A stretch of 64,000 nt of DNA from JBAZOO01 sp041648735 (GTDB taxonomy: Bacteria; Verrucomicrobiota; Lentisphaeria; Oligosphaerales; CAITYL01), in the NCBI GenBank assembly GCA_041648735.1, contig JBAZOO010000014.1, positions 1-64,000 of the forward strand, written 5' to 3'. The position numbers and the translations under genes were made by a program. The first letter of the stretch is position 1, and the number at the start of each line of letters is the position of its first letter. Shown one piece after another: positions 24,265 to 32,588 of this stretch. Below the pieces are notes generated by a model. It had not been told where the DNA came from and ran no database searches. It worked only from the letters and a program-made list of their open reading frames with translations.

Positions 24265-24588
24265 TCACCTCTCCCCAGAGATGGGCCCAAGCACCGCGCG
24301 CACCGATTCCGCGGTCGACCGCCCGGCCGCCATCTGCTCTCGAATGGCCATGAGGTCGGAGGGTAGCACCTCCGTCCGACCAGGCCAACCGCGGCGGACG
24401 GGGGTCAGCGCTACCCAACCTCGGATAGCCGACCAGAGGAGAACTTCCATCACCTGCACATCCAGCTCGGGCAGCTCGAACAGAGCGGGCTCACCCGGCC
24501 AGCGGACCTCCTCCGCCGGATAGCCCTCCGGGACGTACACACGCAACTGGCGCACCGTCACCTCCCCAGCCCGCGCTTCCATCCGCAT
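24265..24588 (-). CDS. hypothetical protein, 107 aa
   Basis: The protein begins with MRMEARAGEVTVRQLRVYV; the second ATG could be the true start. The middle is hydrophobic (ELDVQVMEVLLWSAIRGWV). It overlaps the upstream gene by about 30 bases and is followed four bases later by the polymerase start. Function unknown. Confidence 0.55.
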   Translation of the reverse strand: MRMEARAGEVTVRQLRVYVPEGYPAEEVRWPGEPALFELPELDVQVMEVLLWSAIRGWVALTPVRRGWPGRTEVLPSDLMAIREQMAAGRSTAESVRAVLGPISGER

Positions 24589-25238
24589 CCACCGACCAGT
24601 TGCCTGTCGGCTGGACCTAGCAACCGGTCCAGACCGAAAAACTGGTAAGCCGTTTTCCCCCAAGCTGCCACCGCCCGCATACCCCTGGCACCACGAGCTC
24701 GCGGCTGCCTGTACAACCTCCGGCCCACGATCTCCGCCATCACCGAGTACAGGGTGGGCCTCCTCTTCGCCTCGTACCAGTAGCCGAAATCGAGAACCAC
24801 AGCCTGGTGCTCAACTCCAGCCCACTGGCGGATGAGCACCGTTCCGGGGAGCAAGCGATCCAGCTGAGGGTACCTCCGCCGCTCCCGAACCCAGCGCCAA
24901 TGGTTGTTCCACGGCTTGGGCACCGACTTCGCGGGGGCTTCACCCCTGGTCCCGAGGCAGCGCCGCAAACCCCCAGCTTGGGAGATCTGCCCATCCTCAA
25001 CCACCATCGGGTGAGGGACCTCCGGAGCTCCCTCGAGCACGTGCTCGATCGCCCCGCGAACCACCGCCAGCGGCCTCCCGGCTATGGCAGCCAGCACGTC
25101 CAATCCTTCATCCTCCGCCATCCCCAGGGACAGGACCGCCAACGGGCCTAGAACCCAGTCCTGGATGCACAGCTCACCCTCCGGGCAGCACGTGCACCCC
25201 GAAGCCAGCGCTCCCCACTGACCGAAGCACAGCTTCAC
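24558..25238 (-). CDS. DUF2924-like protein, 226 aa (GTG start)
   Basis: Residues about 130-215 fit the DUF2924 pattern: PGTVLIRQWAGVEHQAVVLD, then GYWYEAKRRPTLYSVMAEIVG, ending in TAYQFFGL. In cellular genomes DUF2924 proteins sit beside serine recombinases; none is seen here. The N-terminal part has a CTCC group and is otherwise helical. The GTG start overlaps the upstream stop (GTGA). Function unknown. Confidence 0.55.
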   Translation of the reverse strand: MKLCFGQWGALASGCTCCPEGELCIQDWVLGPLAVLSLGMAEDEGLDVLAAIAGRPLAVVRGAIEHVLEGAPEVPHPMVVEDGQISQAGGLRRCLGTRGEAPAKSVPKPWNNHWRWVRERRRYPQLDRLLPGTVLIRQWAGVEHQAVVLDFGYWYEAKRRPTLYSVMAEIVGRRLYRQPRARGARGMRAVAAWGKTAYQFFGLDRLLGPADRQLVGGCGWKRGLGR

Positions 25239-25948
25239 GGAGAACCCCCGGGCGGGCCCGCCCCCGCCGAACACCGGCCACCCGGGCCTACCTCGATGCT
25301 CTGACCGTCAACGGGGACAGGAACCTGCGGCACGAGGAGTTCCACCGCATGCCTGCCCACCCAGCCCAACCGCTGGAAGAGCGGTCGAACCAGCCTCCAC
25401 GCCCTACGGTAAGTCACCCGGACCGCCCGCAGGCACATCCTGGCCGCCCGGAGAACCTTCCTTGGGCCCACCCGAGAGGGCACGGCCGGAACTTCCGGAC
25501 GGCCGGCCATCCCCCTCCCCCTGTTCCTCACGGACGCCAAGCAGGCGTCCGTGCAGTCCTGGTCCCCCGCCCGATCCAGCAGCAGGGCCCACTCGGAGAC
25601 GGACAGCCGCCGGCGCAGGCGTGCCAACCGAACCCGCGCGTCCAACTGGTGCTCCCCGACCGAGGAAACATCCGCCAGGGCGCACGGGCCATCCAGTGGT
25701 TGAGACCGATGCGCGCGAGCTCTCGCCAGCGAAGCCGCCTGCCGACGGACGCTCACGCACACCCACTTCTCCCGCTCCTCCGCGGTCAACCGCTCGGGAG
25801 CACGCTGGGAGGCCAACCACGCCCGGATGCGCAAGTCCTGCTCGTAGTCCTCCCGGGTGGATGCCAAGGCGTCCACCTGGTGGGTCCGGCAGGACAACCT
25901 CCGGGCGAACGATCGGACGAACTTCTCGCCCTCGATCTGCTGTTGCAC
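25235..25948 (-). CDS. sigma-70-like transcription factor candidate (GTG start)
   Basis: Residues about 8-60 (GEKFVRSFARRLSC, then REDYEQDLRIRAWLAS) resemble sigma region 2, including the acidic-hydrophobic D-L-x(2)-RAW helix that contacts RNA polymerase. A later helical part (RLARLRRRLSVSEWALLLDRAG, read in parts) could be a degenerate region 4. The similarity is weak and the C-terminal 60 residues are low in structure. If correct, this would be a phage late-gene sigma factor, analogous in role to T4 gp55. Confidence 0.4.
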   Translation of the reverse strand: MQQQIEGEKFVRSFARRLSCRTHQVDALASTREDYEQDLRIRAWLASQRAPERLTAEEREKWVCVSVRRQAASLARARAHRSQPLDGPCALADVSSVGEHQLDARVRLARLRRRLSVSEWALLLDRAGDQDCTDACLASVRNRGRGMAGRPEVPAVPSRVGPRKVLRAARMCLRAVRVTYRRAWRLVRPLFQRLGWVGRHAVELLVPQVPVPVDGQSIEVGPGGRCSAGAGPPGGSP

Positions 25949-25965
25949 GCGATCACCCCTCAACG

Positions 25966-26046
25966 AAAAAGCCCCAGGGCGCCCAGGCCGGCATTGGGGG
26001 GAGCGCTGGGGGAGGATTCCCCGCCCCAGCCCGGGCGCCCCGGGGG
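25966..26046 (-). terminator. intrinsic transcription terminator
   Basis: On the minus strand a stem of 13 pairs with one mismatch (arms 26033-26045 and 25972-25984) encloses a smaller hairpin and is followed at once by TTTTT. It lies directly after the stop of the 323-aa protein gene and before the sigma-like gene, so it separates two transcription units or partly attenuates read-through. Confidence 0.75.
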
Positions 26047-26052
26047 AACTTG

Positions 26053-27024
26053 TCAGTCGTCCTCGTCCGGGCAGCGCACCCGCACGTCGTACTTGTGGAA
26101 GAGCTCGGGCGGTCCGGGCGTCCAGATCGCCCGCGCGTAAACGATGGTGAACCCATCGTTCCCCTCGTCGTCCTCGTCGAACTTGATGGGCAGGATCTGC
26201 ACGTGCCTCAGCACCTCATCCCCCGACCGCTCCGGCAGGATCTGCCCGAGTCCAAGCAGATTGGAAGCCAGATCTTTCGCCGTCTCGAGCTGCTCGATCG
26301 TCGGGTTCGTCAGGGGATCCTGGTCGTCACCGTCGTTGTCCAACTGGGCGTTCTCTCCCAGGTCGGAGATCAGCCGCTCGTGCAGGTACAGGGGCCAGCC
26401 GTCCAGACCGGCCGCCAGTTGGAGCCGCAGCCGCTCCGACCCGTGCTCGGCCGCCCACTCCCGGATGTACTTGCCGCGGGCGGCCTTCTGCAGATCCTCC
26501 TGCGCCTTCTTCTCCGCCGCCGCCGCCGTCTCCAGCTCGATCTTCGCGTTCAGGAGCTCCCTGCACTGCGCGAGGTAGGCATCCACCTGGCCGCGCAGAT
26601 CCTCCGGCACATTGTCCAGCCGGACATTGAACGCCGGGCTGCCATCTCGGTAGACGAACTCGGAAGCGGGCGGCTTGGCCAAGGCGGCCAGCACGTCCTT
26701 CCGATCCTCCTCCTCGCACCTCCGCGCCCTCTCCTCCTTCTCCGCCTTCTCCCTGGCCGCCTGGGCAGCCCGAGCGGCCGGGACCTGGCGCAACAGTGAG
26801 ATCACCTCCTGGGAGGTCGGACCCACCGGGTGCTGTCCATGATCCACGCAGACCGTCTGGCGGTCGTACCCGTGCGGGTCCCACAGAGGGATCAGCGCGT
26901 CCTCCACGTCGGTGGTCCTCTCGGTGACGGGCATGTTCACCGACAGCCGCATTTCCCGCGCCCCCGCCGGCTCCCCGAACTTGTTCCAGCTGACCACCGC
27001 CTCGATCGTCTTCTGGCTGCTCAT
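26053..27024 (-). CDS. hypothetical protein, 323 aa
   Basis: No family is recognised. Residues about 85-125 and 155-190 are charged helices (AAREKAEKEERARRCEEED; LETAAAAEKKAQEDLQKA), and the C-terminal part is acidic and aromatic (FDEDDEGNDGFTIVYARAIW). A strong terminator follows the gene and a hairpin lies upstream of it, so it is almost a single-gene unit. High expression is an inference from that arrangement. Confidence 0.65.
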   Translation of the reverse strand: MSSQKTIEAVVSWNKFGEPAGAREMRLSVNMPVTERTTDVEDALIPLWDPHGYDRQTVCVDHGQHPVGPTSQEVISLLRQVPAARAAQAAREKAEKEERARRCEEEDRKDVLAALAKPPASEFVYRDGSPAFNVRLDNVPEDLRGQVDAYLAQCRELLNAKIELETAAAAEKKAQEDLQKAARGKYIREWAAEHGSERLRLQLAAGLDGWPLYLHERLISDLGENAQLDNDGDDQDPLTNPTIEQLETAKDLASNLLGLGQILPERSGDEVLRHVQILPIKFDEDDEGNDGFTIVYARAIWTPGPPELFHKYDVRVRCPDEDD

Positions 27025-27056
27025 CCTCGTCCTCCTGCCCCCGTAGGGGCCGGAAA

Positions 27057-27078
27057 GCGGGCGCCCGTGAGCGCCCGC
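27057..27078 (-). terminator. hairpin, possible terminator or attenuator
   Basis: A perfect 8-bp stem, GCGGGCGC and GCGCCCGC, with a six-base loop lies between two genes. Only three T residues follow on the minus strand, so it may be a weak terminator. Confidence 0.4.
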
Positions 27079-27082
27079 GTGG

Positions 27083-27412
27083 TTACTTTTTGCCGGGCCG
27101 CTTGACGCCCGGCCTCGAGCACGTCATGGTCGCCCAATCGGTATGCGGCCTGCACTCCTCGCAGACCGAGCTGGACTCCCGCTCTCGCCCGCATCCACAC
27201 CCCTCGGGGTGCACCGACCCGGCCGGCCTGCATGGGCAGGACGGTCCACACGAGCCCATGCACCGCCCGGTGTGCCCCGGAGCGCACCCGCACCCGATGG
27301 CTGTCTGCAACCCTACCAGAGCCCCCACGTCCGACCTGGAAGCCAGCACGGCGTCCACGGGCTTCCCACACGCTGGGACCTGCGTGCCGCAGAACATGCA
27401 CCGGTAGATCAT
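27083..27412 (-). CDS. cysteine-rich protein, 109 aa
   Basis: The start at MIYRCMFCG has AGGAGG upstream and avoids reading through the promoter region. About 16 cysteines occur in 109 residues (CMFCG, CGCAPGHTGRC, CGPSCPC, CGCGRE, CEEC), suggesting several metal sites. Such a Cys-rich small phage protein could inhibit or modify a host enzyme, but this is speculation. It is the first gene after an AT-rich promoter-like region. Confidence 0.6.
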   Translation of the reverse strand: MIYRCMFCGTQVPACGKPVDAVLASRSDVGALVGLQTAIGCGCAPGHTGRCMGSCGPSCPCRPAGSVHPEGCGCGRERESSSVCEECRPHTDWATMTCSRPGVKRPGKK

Positions 27413-27454
27413 CGAGAGGGCCTCCTGGTTGGCGCTCCCCGCGCCATCCCCGCT

Positions 27455-27487
27455 ACTGTGCCCCATCTCGGGACCGTTGTCAACAAC
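27455..27487 (-). promoter_or_regulatory. candidate promoter with palindromic operator
   Basis: The minus strand has a perfect -35 box TTGACA (27478-27483) and, after 17 bases, CACAGT (27455-27460) as a weak -10. A palindrome GTTGT-CA-ACAAC (27476-27487) overlaps the -35 box and could be an operator. The surrounding 27480-27540 is one of the few AT-rich stretches in the window. Confidence 0.5.
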
Positions 27488-27536
27488 TTTTTGCAATTTA
27501 TTTTTGTACTACGGTTTATGCTTATAGAACAATTAC

Positions 27537-27785
27537 CTACGGTAGCAGGGAAGACACCTGGGCCCGGACATCCTCCACCAGTGCTCTCGCCCGGGCACCC
27601 TCCATGCCCGCACCCAGGTGCCTCTCCCGGCTGACAAGCAAGGCCACCCCCAGCACCCAGACGGCGCTGACCGGGACCCCCAGATCATCCGCGAACTCCC
27701 GAACCGCCTGGGCGAACACGCGGGTGGTCCGCACCTTCACCTCCTGCCTGCCCTCCAGGACCTGCCCATCTTTCCTAGATCCCAC
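27537..27785 (-). CDS. hypothetical protein, 82 aa (GTG start)
   Basis: GTG was chosen as start because GGAGGAGGTGG lies just upstream. The protein has a basic N-terminus and amphipathic helices (TRVFAQAVREFADDL, VSAVWVLGVALLVSR), which recall a small ribbon-helix-helix or DNA-binding protein. Function unknown. Confidence 0.6.
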   Translation of the reverse strand: MGSRKDGQVLEGRQEVKVRTTRVFAQAVREFADDLGVPVSAVWVLGVALLVSRERHLGAGMEGARARALVEDVRAQVSSLLP

Positions 27786-27799
27786 GCGCCACCTCCTCC

Positions 27800-28825
27800 T
27801 CACCCGAGCCGGATCAGCCGGCCGAACTCCCCCGCGGGCAACGCGCACGCGCGGAAAGCGTTGTTCTCCTGCTCCGAGTACGTCCCCGGGTCCCCGTAGG
27901 GCAGCCGAACCAGCCGGACATCTGGGATCACCGACTGGATGAGCGGGGCGGTGGCCAACATCTCCGGCCAGGCGCCCTCCGGCTCCTTCGGGGTCGGCCC
28001 GTCCCACATGAAATCTATCGCCCGAACACCCGCCGCCCGCAACTTCTCCAACTGGGTGAGCGTCAGCCGCTTCCCGAACGTGCCCACCGCAGACCGCCCA
28101 GCATGTGCCACGTCCACCGGACCCTCCACGATCGCAACCCGCGGGTACTGGCACGCCACATCCAGGTTCAGCAGCACGTCCGACGCCCCCAACTGGCTGG
28201 CCGTCCGCGGCGGGTTCAACGCCTTCCGGTAGGGGCCGGCCGCCGGGTCGTGCTCGCCCGCCTCCCACATGGCGCGCGCCTGCCAGTAGACCAGCCGCCC
28301 CCGCTCGAGCACGGGGAACACCAGCCGGCCCGCATACTCCCCCTCCGTGCAGACCACCAGCTGCAACCACCGGACGTGCATGTCCGCCAGCCCGCGCTTC
28401 CGCAGGTACGGCCAATCCGACGCCCGGTCGATCCGAGACCACCCTGGGGGAGGCAAGATCTCCAACGGGAGCCCTTCACCTGGTGCCAGAGGCCGCGAGC
28501 TGACCTCCAACCGCTCCACCGGCGCGCGCTCCATCCGAACGTCCTGCACGCTCTCCGCCAGCGCGATCGCCTGCGCCACCGGCAGGCCGTCCACCACCTG
28601 CAGCAGGCTCACCAAGTCGCCCGCGCCGCGGACTGCCCGCTTACGGCCGCGCTCGTCCAGTTGGTACTTCTGGCAGACCCAGCAGTGCCAGATGCCCCGC
28701 CCCACGTCCACCGGGAGCTTCCGCTTGCCGCACGTCGGGCAGACGATCACCTGCTGCCCACGGCCGGCCCGACGGGCCCCATGGGACTCCAGCCACGCCT
28801 GCAAGTTGAACTGGGCGCCCGGCAC
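27800..28825 (-). CDS. dnaG: DnaG-type DNA primase (GTG start)
   Basis: It would make RNA primers for lagging-strand synthesis. A zinc-binding N-terminus (CPTCGKRK and CWVC, residues about 29-52) is followed by a central domain and a TOPRIM-like segment VAIVEGPVDVAHAG, with a later acidic DFMWDG. The usual second DxD of TOPRIM is not obvious. It lies just downstream of the replicative helicase gene, as expected for a phage replisome pair. Length, 341 aa, matches phage primases lacking a helicase-binding domain. Confidence 0.85.
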   Translation of the reverse strand: MPGAQFNLQAWLESHGARRAGRGQQVIVCPTCGKRKLPVDVGRGIWHCWVCQKYQLDERGRKRAVRGAGDLVSLLQVVDGLPVAQAIALAESVQDVRMERAPVERLEVSSRPLAPGEGLPLEILPPPGWSRIDRASDWPYLRKRGLADMHVRWLQLVVCTEGEYAGRLVFPVLERGRLVYWQARAMWEAGEHDPAAGPYRKALNPPRTASQLGASDVLLNLDVACQYPRVAIVEGPVDVAHAGRSAVGTFGKRLTLTQLEKLRAAGVRAIDFMWDGPTPKEPEGAWPEMLATAPLIQSVIPDVRLVRLPYGDPGTYSEQENNAFRACALPAGEFGRLIRLG

Positions 28826-28831
28826 CTGCGG

Positions 28832-28957
28832 TCACCGGAACGCACGGTTGCGGAACAGCCGCGACTTCCGCCGCGCTTCCTTGTCCCGCACCCGGCGCTT
28901 CTCCCTCTTCTGCAGCAGCCGCATGCTCCGCGCCCTCGGGGTCTTCGCCATGTTCAT
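28832..28957 (-). CDS. very basic small protein, 41 aa
   Basis: The frame MNMAKTPRARSMRLLQKREK is preceded by AGGAGG at seven bases. About 17 of its 41 residues are Arg or Lys. It lies exactly between the helicase and primase genes. It may bind nucleic acid or bridge the two replisome proteins; no family is recognised. Confidence 0.55.
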   Translation of the reverse strand: MNMAKTPRARSMRLLQKREKRRVRDKEARRKSRLFRNRAFR

Positions 28958-28972
28958 CCTGGGGCCTCCTGG

Positions 28973-30442
28973 TCAGAAAGGGATGTCCTCTTGCGTCTCG
29001 GGCAGCACCGCCTGCCCGACGAGCGCCCGCTGGGTTGGCAAGGGCAGCCCGTGGCTGGTCTGCACGTACCCGAGGGGCACGGACGACTCCCCGGGCAAGT
29101 TGGCGATCACCTGCCGCTCGTAATCCGCGTAGACGGGGATCACCACGTCCGCCTCCGCGTCCCGGTAGAGCTCCACGTACAGGCGAGCTCGCTTGTTCAT
29201 CCGTTCCTCGCGCGTCCGGTTGACCGATCCGATTATGTCCGCCACCCGCACCTTGTCGTAGCAGTTCGCGCTGTCCTTCGACCGGCGGACCTCCGAGTCA
29301 TCCTCCTGCACCTTCTTCGGCCGGGTAGTCTGCGAGGCCGTCCACGCCCGGTACCCACGGTTCACCAACGTCTTCAAATCCCGGTAGGCGGCCATCTGAT
29401 GGGCGGTCTCCGAGTCGTGCCTCCCACGGCCGCGCAGCAGATCCCCGTAATCGACGACCAGCAGGGTTGGAACCCAGTGATACTGTTGCTTCAGCCGGGT
29501 GATCAGCGCTTGCAGGTCGGCCACCGTGTAGTTCCAGTCCTGCACCAACGACTGCAACAGCAACCGACCGCTGTACATCCGGTACTCGGCGATCATCCTG
29601 CGGAACACCTGCTCGGAAATCCCGGACCGACGAACGTCCTTGTACGGCTCCTGCGCGAAAATCGTGTCGTACTTGGCGGCCACCTGCCGGCGGCTCCCCT
29701 CGTAAATCACGTGCAGGACATTCTGCAACCCGCGCTTCACCGCCTGGGCCCCCAGGTTGGTCAACAGGGTGGTTTTCCCAGCCTTCGCATCCCCCAGCCA
29801 GATCCCCAGTTCCCCCTCGTGGATCCCCCCCTGGAGCACCTTGTCCAGCGTGAGAATGCCCGTGCTGATCGCATCGTCCTCCGGGGAGAACGCCAGCCGG
29901 TCGGAATACCGCTGGGAGAAATTGTCGAACAGCCACTCTCGGTCCTCCACCTCCCACTCCGCGCGGGAGATCAGGTCCATCGCCTCCGTGACCGTCGTGT
30001 ACGCAGCCTGGAAGTCACCCCGGTTGTACGTGTCGAGCGCTCCGCGGAAAGCACGGACAAAGATGTTCCGCTTCACGAACTCAAGCGTCTTGTCCCGAAG
30101 CCACTTTTCAGCCGTCAGGTCCGCCTGCCCCACCTGCTCGAGCGCCACCTGGTAGATCGTCCCCGCCGGTTGGGGGAGCTGGCGGGCGAGCTCCTGCAGG
30201 ACGTTCAAGCGGGGGATCGCCTGGTAGGCCTTCTGGTAGGCCTCCACCTGCGCGTACGCCCAGCACAATGGCTCCGCCTCGAAGTAGCCGGGCTGCAGAT
30301 GAGGGGCCACCGCCGTCGCGAACGCCACGTCCTCCAGCAGCAGGCGGAAGAGCGCCTGCTGGAAGACCGGCCCGAACGGTAGGCGCTCCGCCGCTCCCGG
30401 GACCGGACTACCGCCCGGTTGTCCTGCTCCACTGTTGGTCAT
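28973..30442 (-). CDS. dnaB: DnaB-type replicative helicase ending in DIPF
   Basis: This is a RecA-fold hexameric helicase that unwinds DNA at the fork. An N-terminal helical domain (about residues 25-150) precedes Walker A at about 217-225 (GDAKAGKTT). The Walker B region is LLVVDYGDLL, and sensor-type segments TASQTTRP and DIIGSVNRTREE follow. The last five residues are EDIPF, nearly identical to the C-terminal tip of bacterial SSB. ATG was chosen with GAGGGG upstream. The primase gene follows after one tiny gene. Confidence 0.92.
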   Translation of the reverse strand: MTNSGAGQPGGSPVPGAAERLPFGPVFQQALFRLLLEDVAFATAVAPHLQPGYFEAEPLCWAYAQVEAYQKAYQAIPRLNVLQELARQLPQPAGTIYQVALEQVGQADLTAEKWLRDKTLEFVKRNIFVRAFRGALDTYNRGDFQAAYTTVTEAMDLISRAEWEVEDREWLFDNFSQRYSDRLAFSPEDDAISTGILTLDKVLQGGIHEGELGIWLGDAKAGKTTLLTNLGAQAVKRGLQNVLHVIYEGSRRQVAAKYDTIFAQEPYKDVRRSGISEQVFRRMIAEYRMYSGRLLLQSLVQDWNYTVADLQALITRLKQQYHWVPTLLVVDYGDLLRGRGRHDSETAHQMAAYRDLKTLVNRGYRAWTASQTTRPKKVQEDDSEVRRSKDSANCYDKVRVADIIGSVNRTREERMNKRARLYVELYRDAEADVVIPVYADYERQVIANLPGESSVPLGYVQTSHGLPLPTQRALVGQAVLPETQEDIPF

Positions 30443-31100
30443 TCGCACCCCTCAAGATCGCGCGGGCCCTCGCCTGCTCCGGCGTGGCCTTCCCCAGTCG
30501 AACATCCAGCGCGGCCGGGAACTCCGCTTCCAGCTTCGCTCTGCACGCTGCCTGCCCCGGGCAGCGGGCGCACACGGTGGACCGCGGATGCCACCCGAAC
30601 GTCTCCACCGACATGGCCTCCATGCACTCCAGGAAGCCCTGGCCGCCCCGCAGGTGGTAACGCTTCGCCTCCTCCACCGCGGGCAGCAGGTCCACGTTCG
30701 GATCGAACTGACGCTGGCAATCCGTCTTCCCGGCTTCCTCGAGCACGCGCTGGCGGTACAGATCGGTCGGCCACCAGGCCTTGCCCGCCCGCACATCCTT
30801 CAGCACCTTCTCGCTCTGCAACTGGGCGGGCTTCGGGTAGTACATCCACCGACGGGCGGCGAAAACGGAGAACAGCCACTCCCTCCCGTTCAACCCGCGC
30901 TCCGCGCACCACGAGCTCAGCCGCTCGAACGGTCGGAGGGAAGCGGGAGTCAACTTGGGGGGGGCCACCGGGTGTCGACGAAGAGCCTGGCGGAAGATGC
31001 TGGTGTGCGACCGCCAGTAGTAGTAATCCCGCCACAGGACCTCAGCGGGGACAGGCGGGGAAGTCGTCGGATCGTACGATCCAGAAGCTGTTGCGCCCAT
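30408..31100 (-). CDS. hypothetical protein with CxxC-type cluster, 230 aa
   Basis: The N-terminal part is aromatic (WRDYYYWRSHTSIFRQAL). Near the C-terminus is a four-Cys group: an isolated Cys in LECMEA, then CARCPGQAAC. A similar cluster occurs in some DNA-binding or Fe-S proteins. Its position directly upstream of and overlapping the helicase gene fits a helicase loader or accessory protein, but no family supports this. Confidence 0.6.
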   Translation of the reverse strand: MGATASGSYDPTTSPPVPAEVLWRDYYYWRSHTSIFRQALRRHPVAPPKLTPASLRPFERLSSWCAERGLNGREWLFSVFAARRWMYYPKPAQLQSEKVLKDVRAGKAWWPTDLYRQRVLEEAGKTDCQRQFDPNVDLLPAVEEAKRYHLRGGQGFLECMEAMSVETFGWHPRSTVCARCPGQAACRAKLEAEFPAALDVRLGKATPEQARARAILRGANDQQWSRTTGR

Positions 31101-31131
31101 GTGCGGCAGACCTCCAGGCGGTCGGTCTGTC

Positions 31132-31581
31132 TCAGGCGCCCTGCAGCTTCTCCACCGCCTCCCGCAGTCGATGCTGCTTCTCCTGGTACTGGGCGCTCAT
31201 CCCCCGCTCGAACGTCCACCCCGGGTCGACCTCCAGCAACAGGCTGGCCGCCCAGTGCACCAGCCGGTCGAGCTCCTCCGGCTCCAGCACGTCCGTCATG
31301 CACACCATCCCCACCGACGGGTGCCCCAGGAGATCCTCACCCTCCTTCGGCCGCGGGGGGAGCGCCCGCTCCCGGTGCTGCCGGTAGCGGTCGACGAGGG
31401 CCGTGAACTCCCGCACGCCATCCGGCCACGGAAGGGAGTCCGCCAGATGCAGCGAGTCGAATACGACGAAAGACCTGCGACTGGCGGCCAGCCAGGCCTT
31501 CAGCTTCTCCGGACTCGCCAGCGCGCTCCGACCGATGTTCTCCTGCACTTCCTGCCTCGCCTTCTTCTGCTGGTCCGTCAT
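31132..31581 (-). CDS. hypothetical protein, 149 aa
   Basis: The start at MTDQQKK was chosen; a longer version begins 14 codons upstream. A helical N-terminus is followed by FVVFDSLHLADSLPWPDGV and a C-terminal coiled coil (QYQEKQHRLREAVEKLQ). No family is recognised. The roughly 130 bases upstream of it hold no gene. Confidence 0.55.
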   Translation of the reverse strand: MTDQQKKARQEVQENIGRSALASPEKLKAWLAASRRSFVVFDSLHLADSLPWPDGVREFTALVDRYRQHRERALPPRPKEGEDLLGHPSVGMVCMTDVLEPEELDRLVHWAASLLLEVDPGWTFERGMSAQYQEKQHRLREAVEKLQGA

Positions 31582-31716
31582 CGGCTCCCTCCAGGAAAAG
31601 AGCGCCCACGTGCGCGCGCCCAACCTGCGGGAGGGGTGATCCGCGTAAGCCGGGCGAGCGCACGAGGGCGCAGGTCTTTCGTACTCGGTCAGCCTACTCC
31701 GCCACCCCCGCGTTGG

Positions 31717-32544
31717 TCAAGCCCCAGAAGAGCCCCGGTGATCGATCAATCGCTTCAACTGGAACCCCAGTTGGGAAATAAGCTGGATCGCCTGCTGAAT
31801 CTCCTGCACCTCATCCCCACCCAGCCGACTTCGGATCTGACTCTCCGCCGTCCACGAGCCCGACCCGGGCTGCCAGTTGACCCCCAGCTTGGCGAGCGCC
31901 GAACGTAGGACCTCCGCCTCCCGTTCGACCTCAGCCGCCCGGCGAACACGGGACTTCATCTCCTCCACCCGTGCGTACACATGCTCGTTCACCAGCGAAG
32001 CCAGTTGCCCGCGCTCCTCCGCCGATTCCACCTGCTGACGGAGGCGCAGGAGGTGGAAGGCCGTCCGGTGGGCCGTCGGGTCGTCCGCCAGGTTCGCCTC
32101 CTGCGCACCCCCGCAGACGATCACCCGGCTCATCAGCACGTACAGCAGGAGGGGCAGAACCCGTTCGGCATCCACCTTCCTCGGCGTCGGCTGCACCTTC
32201 GTCACCAGCTTGCCCTTCGAGCTCACCCAGATCAAACCTACACCCTCCGCCAGTTCTCGACCCTCGATCAGTCGGGACGGGCAAACAAAGCTGAACAGGT
32301 TGCAGAACGGCAGGTACAACTGCCATTTCTGATCACCCAGGAAGTCCGATCTAGAGATCTTCACCTCATATCCATAAAACACCTGGTGAGCCCACGATCT
32401 GTTCATCGCCCAGGCATCCAGCACGCGAAGATGGCCTTGACCAACCGACCAGGACGGCCCGTTCCGACATTGGGGGACGAACAGGTCCTCCCGGTGCTTC
32501 CATGCAAGCAGATCAATGATTTTCTCCGCCGTCCAATCTGTCAT
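31717..32544 (-). CDS. MmcB-like PD-(D/E)XK nuclease
   Basis: Residues about 40-115 fit the MmcB-family plan: an early Asp in LDAWAMNRSW, GYEVKISRSDFLGDQKWQ with the E-x-K core, then FSFVCPSRLI and LAEGVGLIWV. This is a PD-(D/E)XK-type nuclease fold found in DNA repair proteins and in many phages. The C-terminal half is helical (EEMKSRVRRAAEVEREAEVL). It probably works in repair or recombination; the exact substrate is not known. Confidence 0.7.
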   Translation of the reverse strand: MTDWTAEKIIDLLAWKHREDLFVPQCRNGPSWSVGQGHLRVLDAWAMNRSWAHQVFYGYEVKISRSDFLGDQKWQLYLPFCNLFSFVCPSRLIEGRELAEGVGLIWVSSKGKLVTKVQPTPRKVDAERVLPLLLYVLMSRVIVCGGAQEANLADDPTAHRTAFHLLRLRQQVESAEERGQLASLVNEHVYARVEEMKSRVRRAAEVEREAEVLRSALAKLGVNWQPGSGSWTAESQIRSRLGGDEVQEIQQAIQLISQLGFQLKRLIDHRGSSGA

Positions 32545-32588
32545 CGTCCTCACCCGTGTTCACAACTGCCCCGTTACACGGACAGGGC

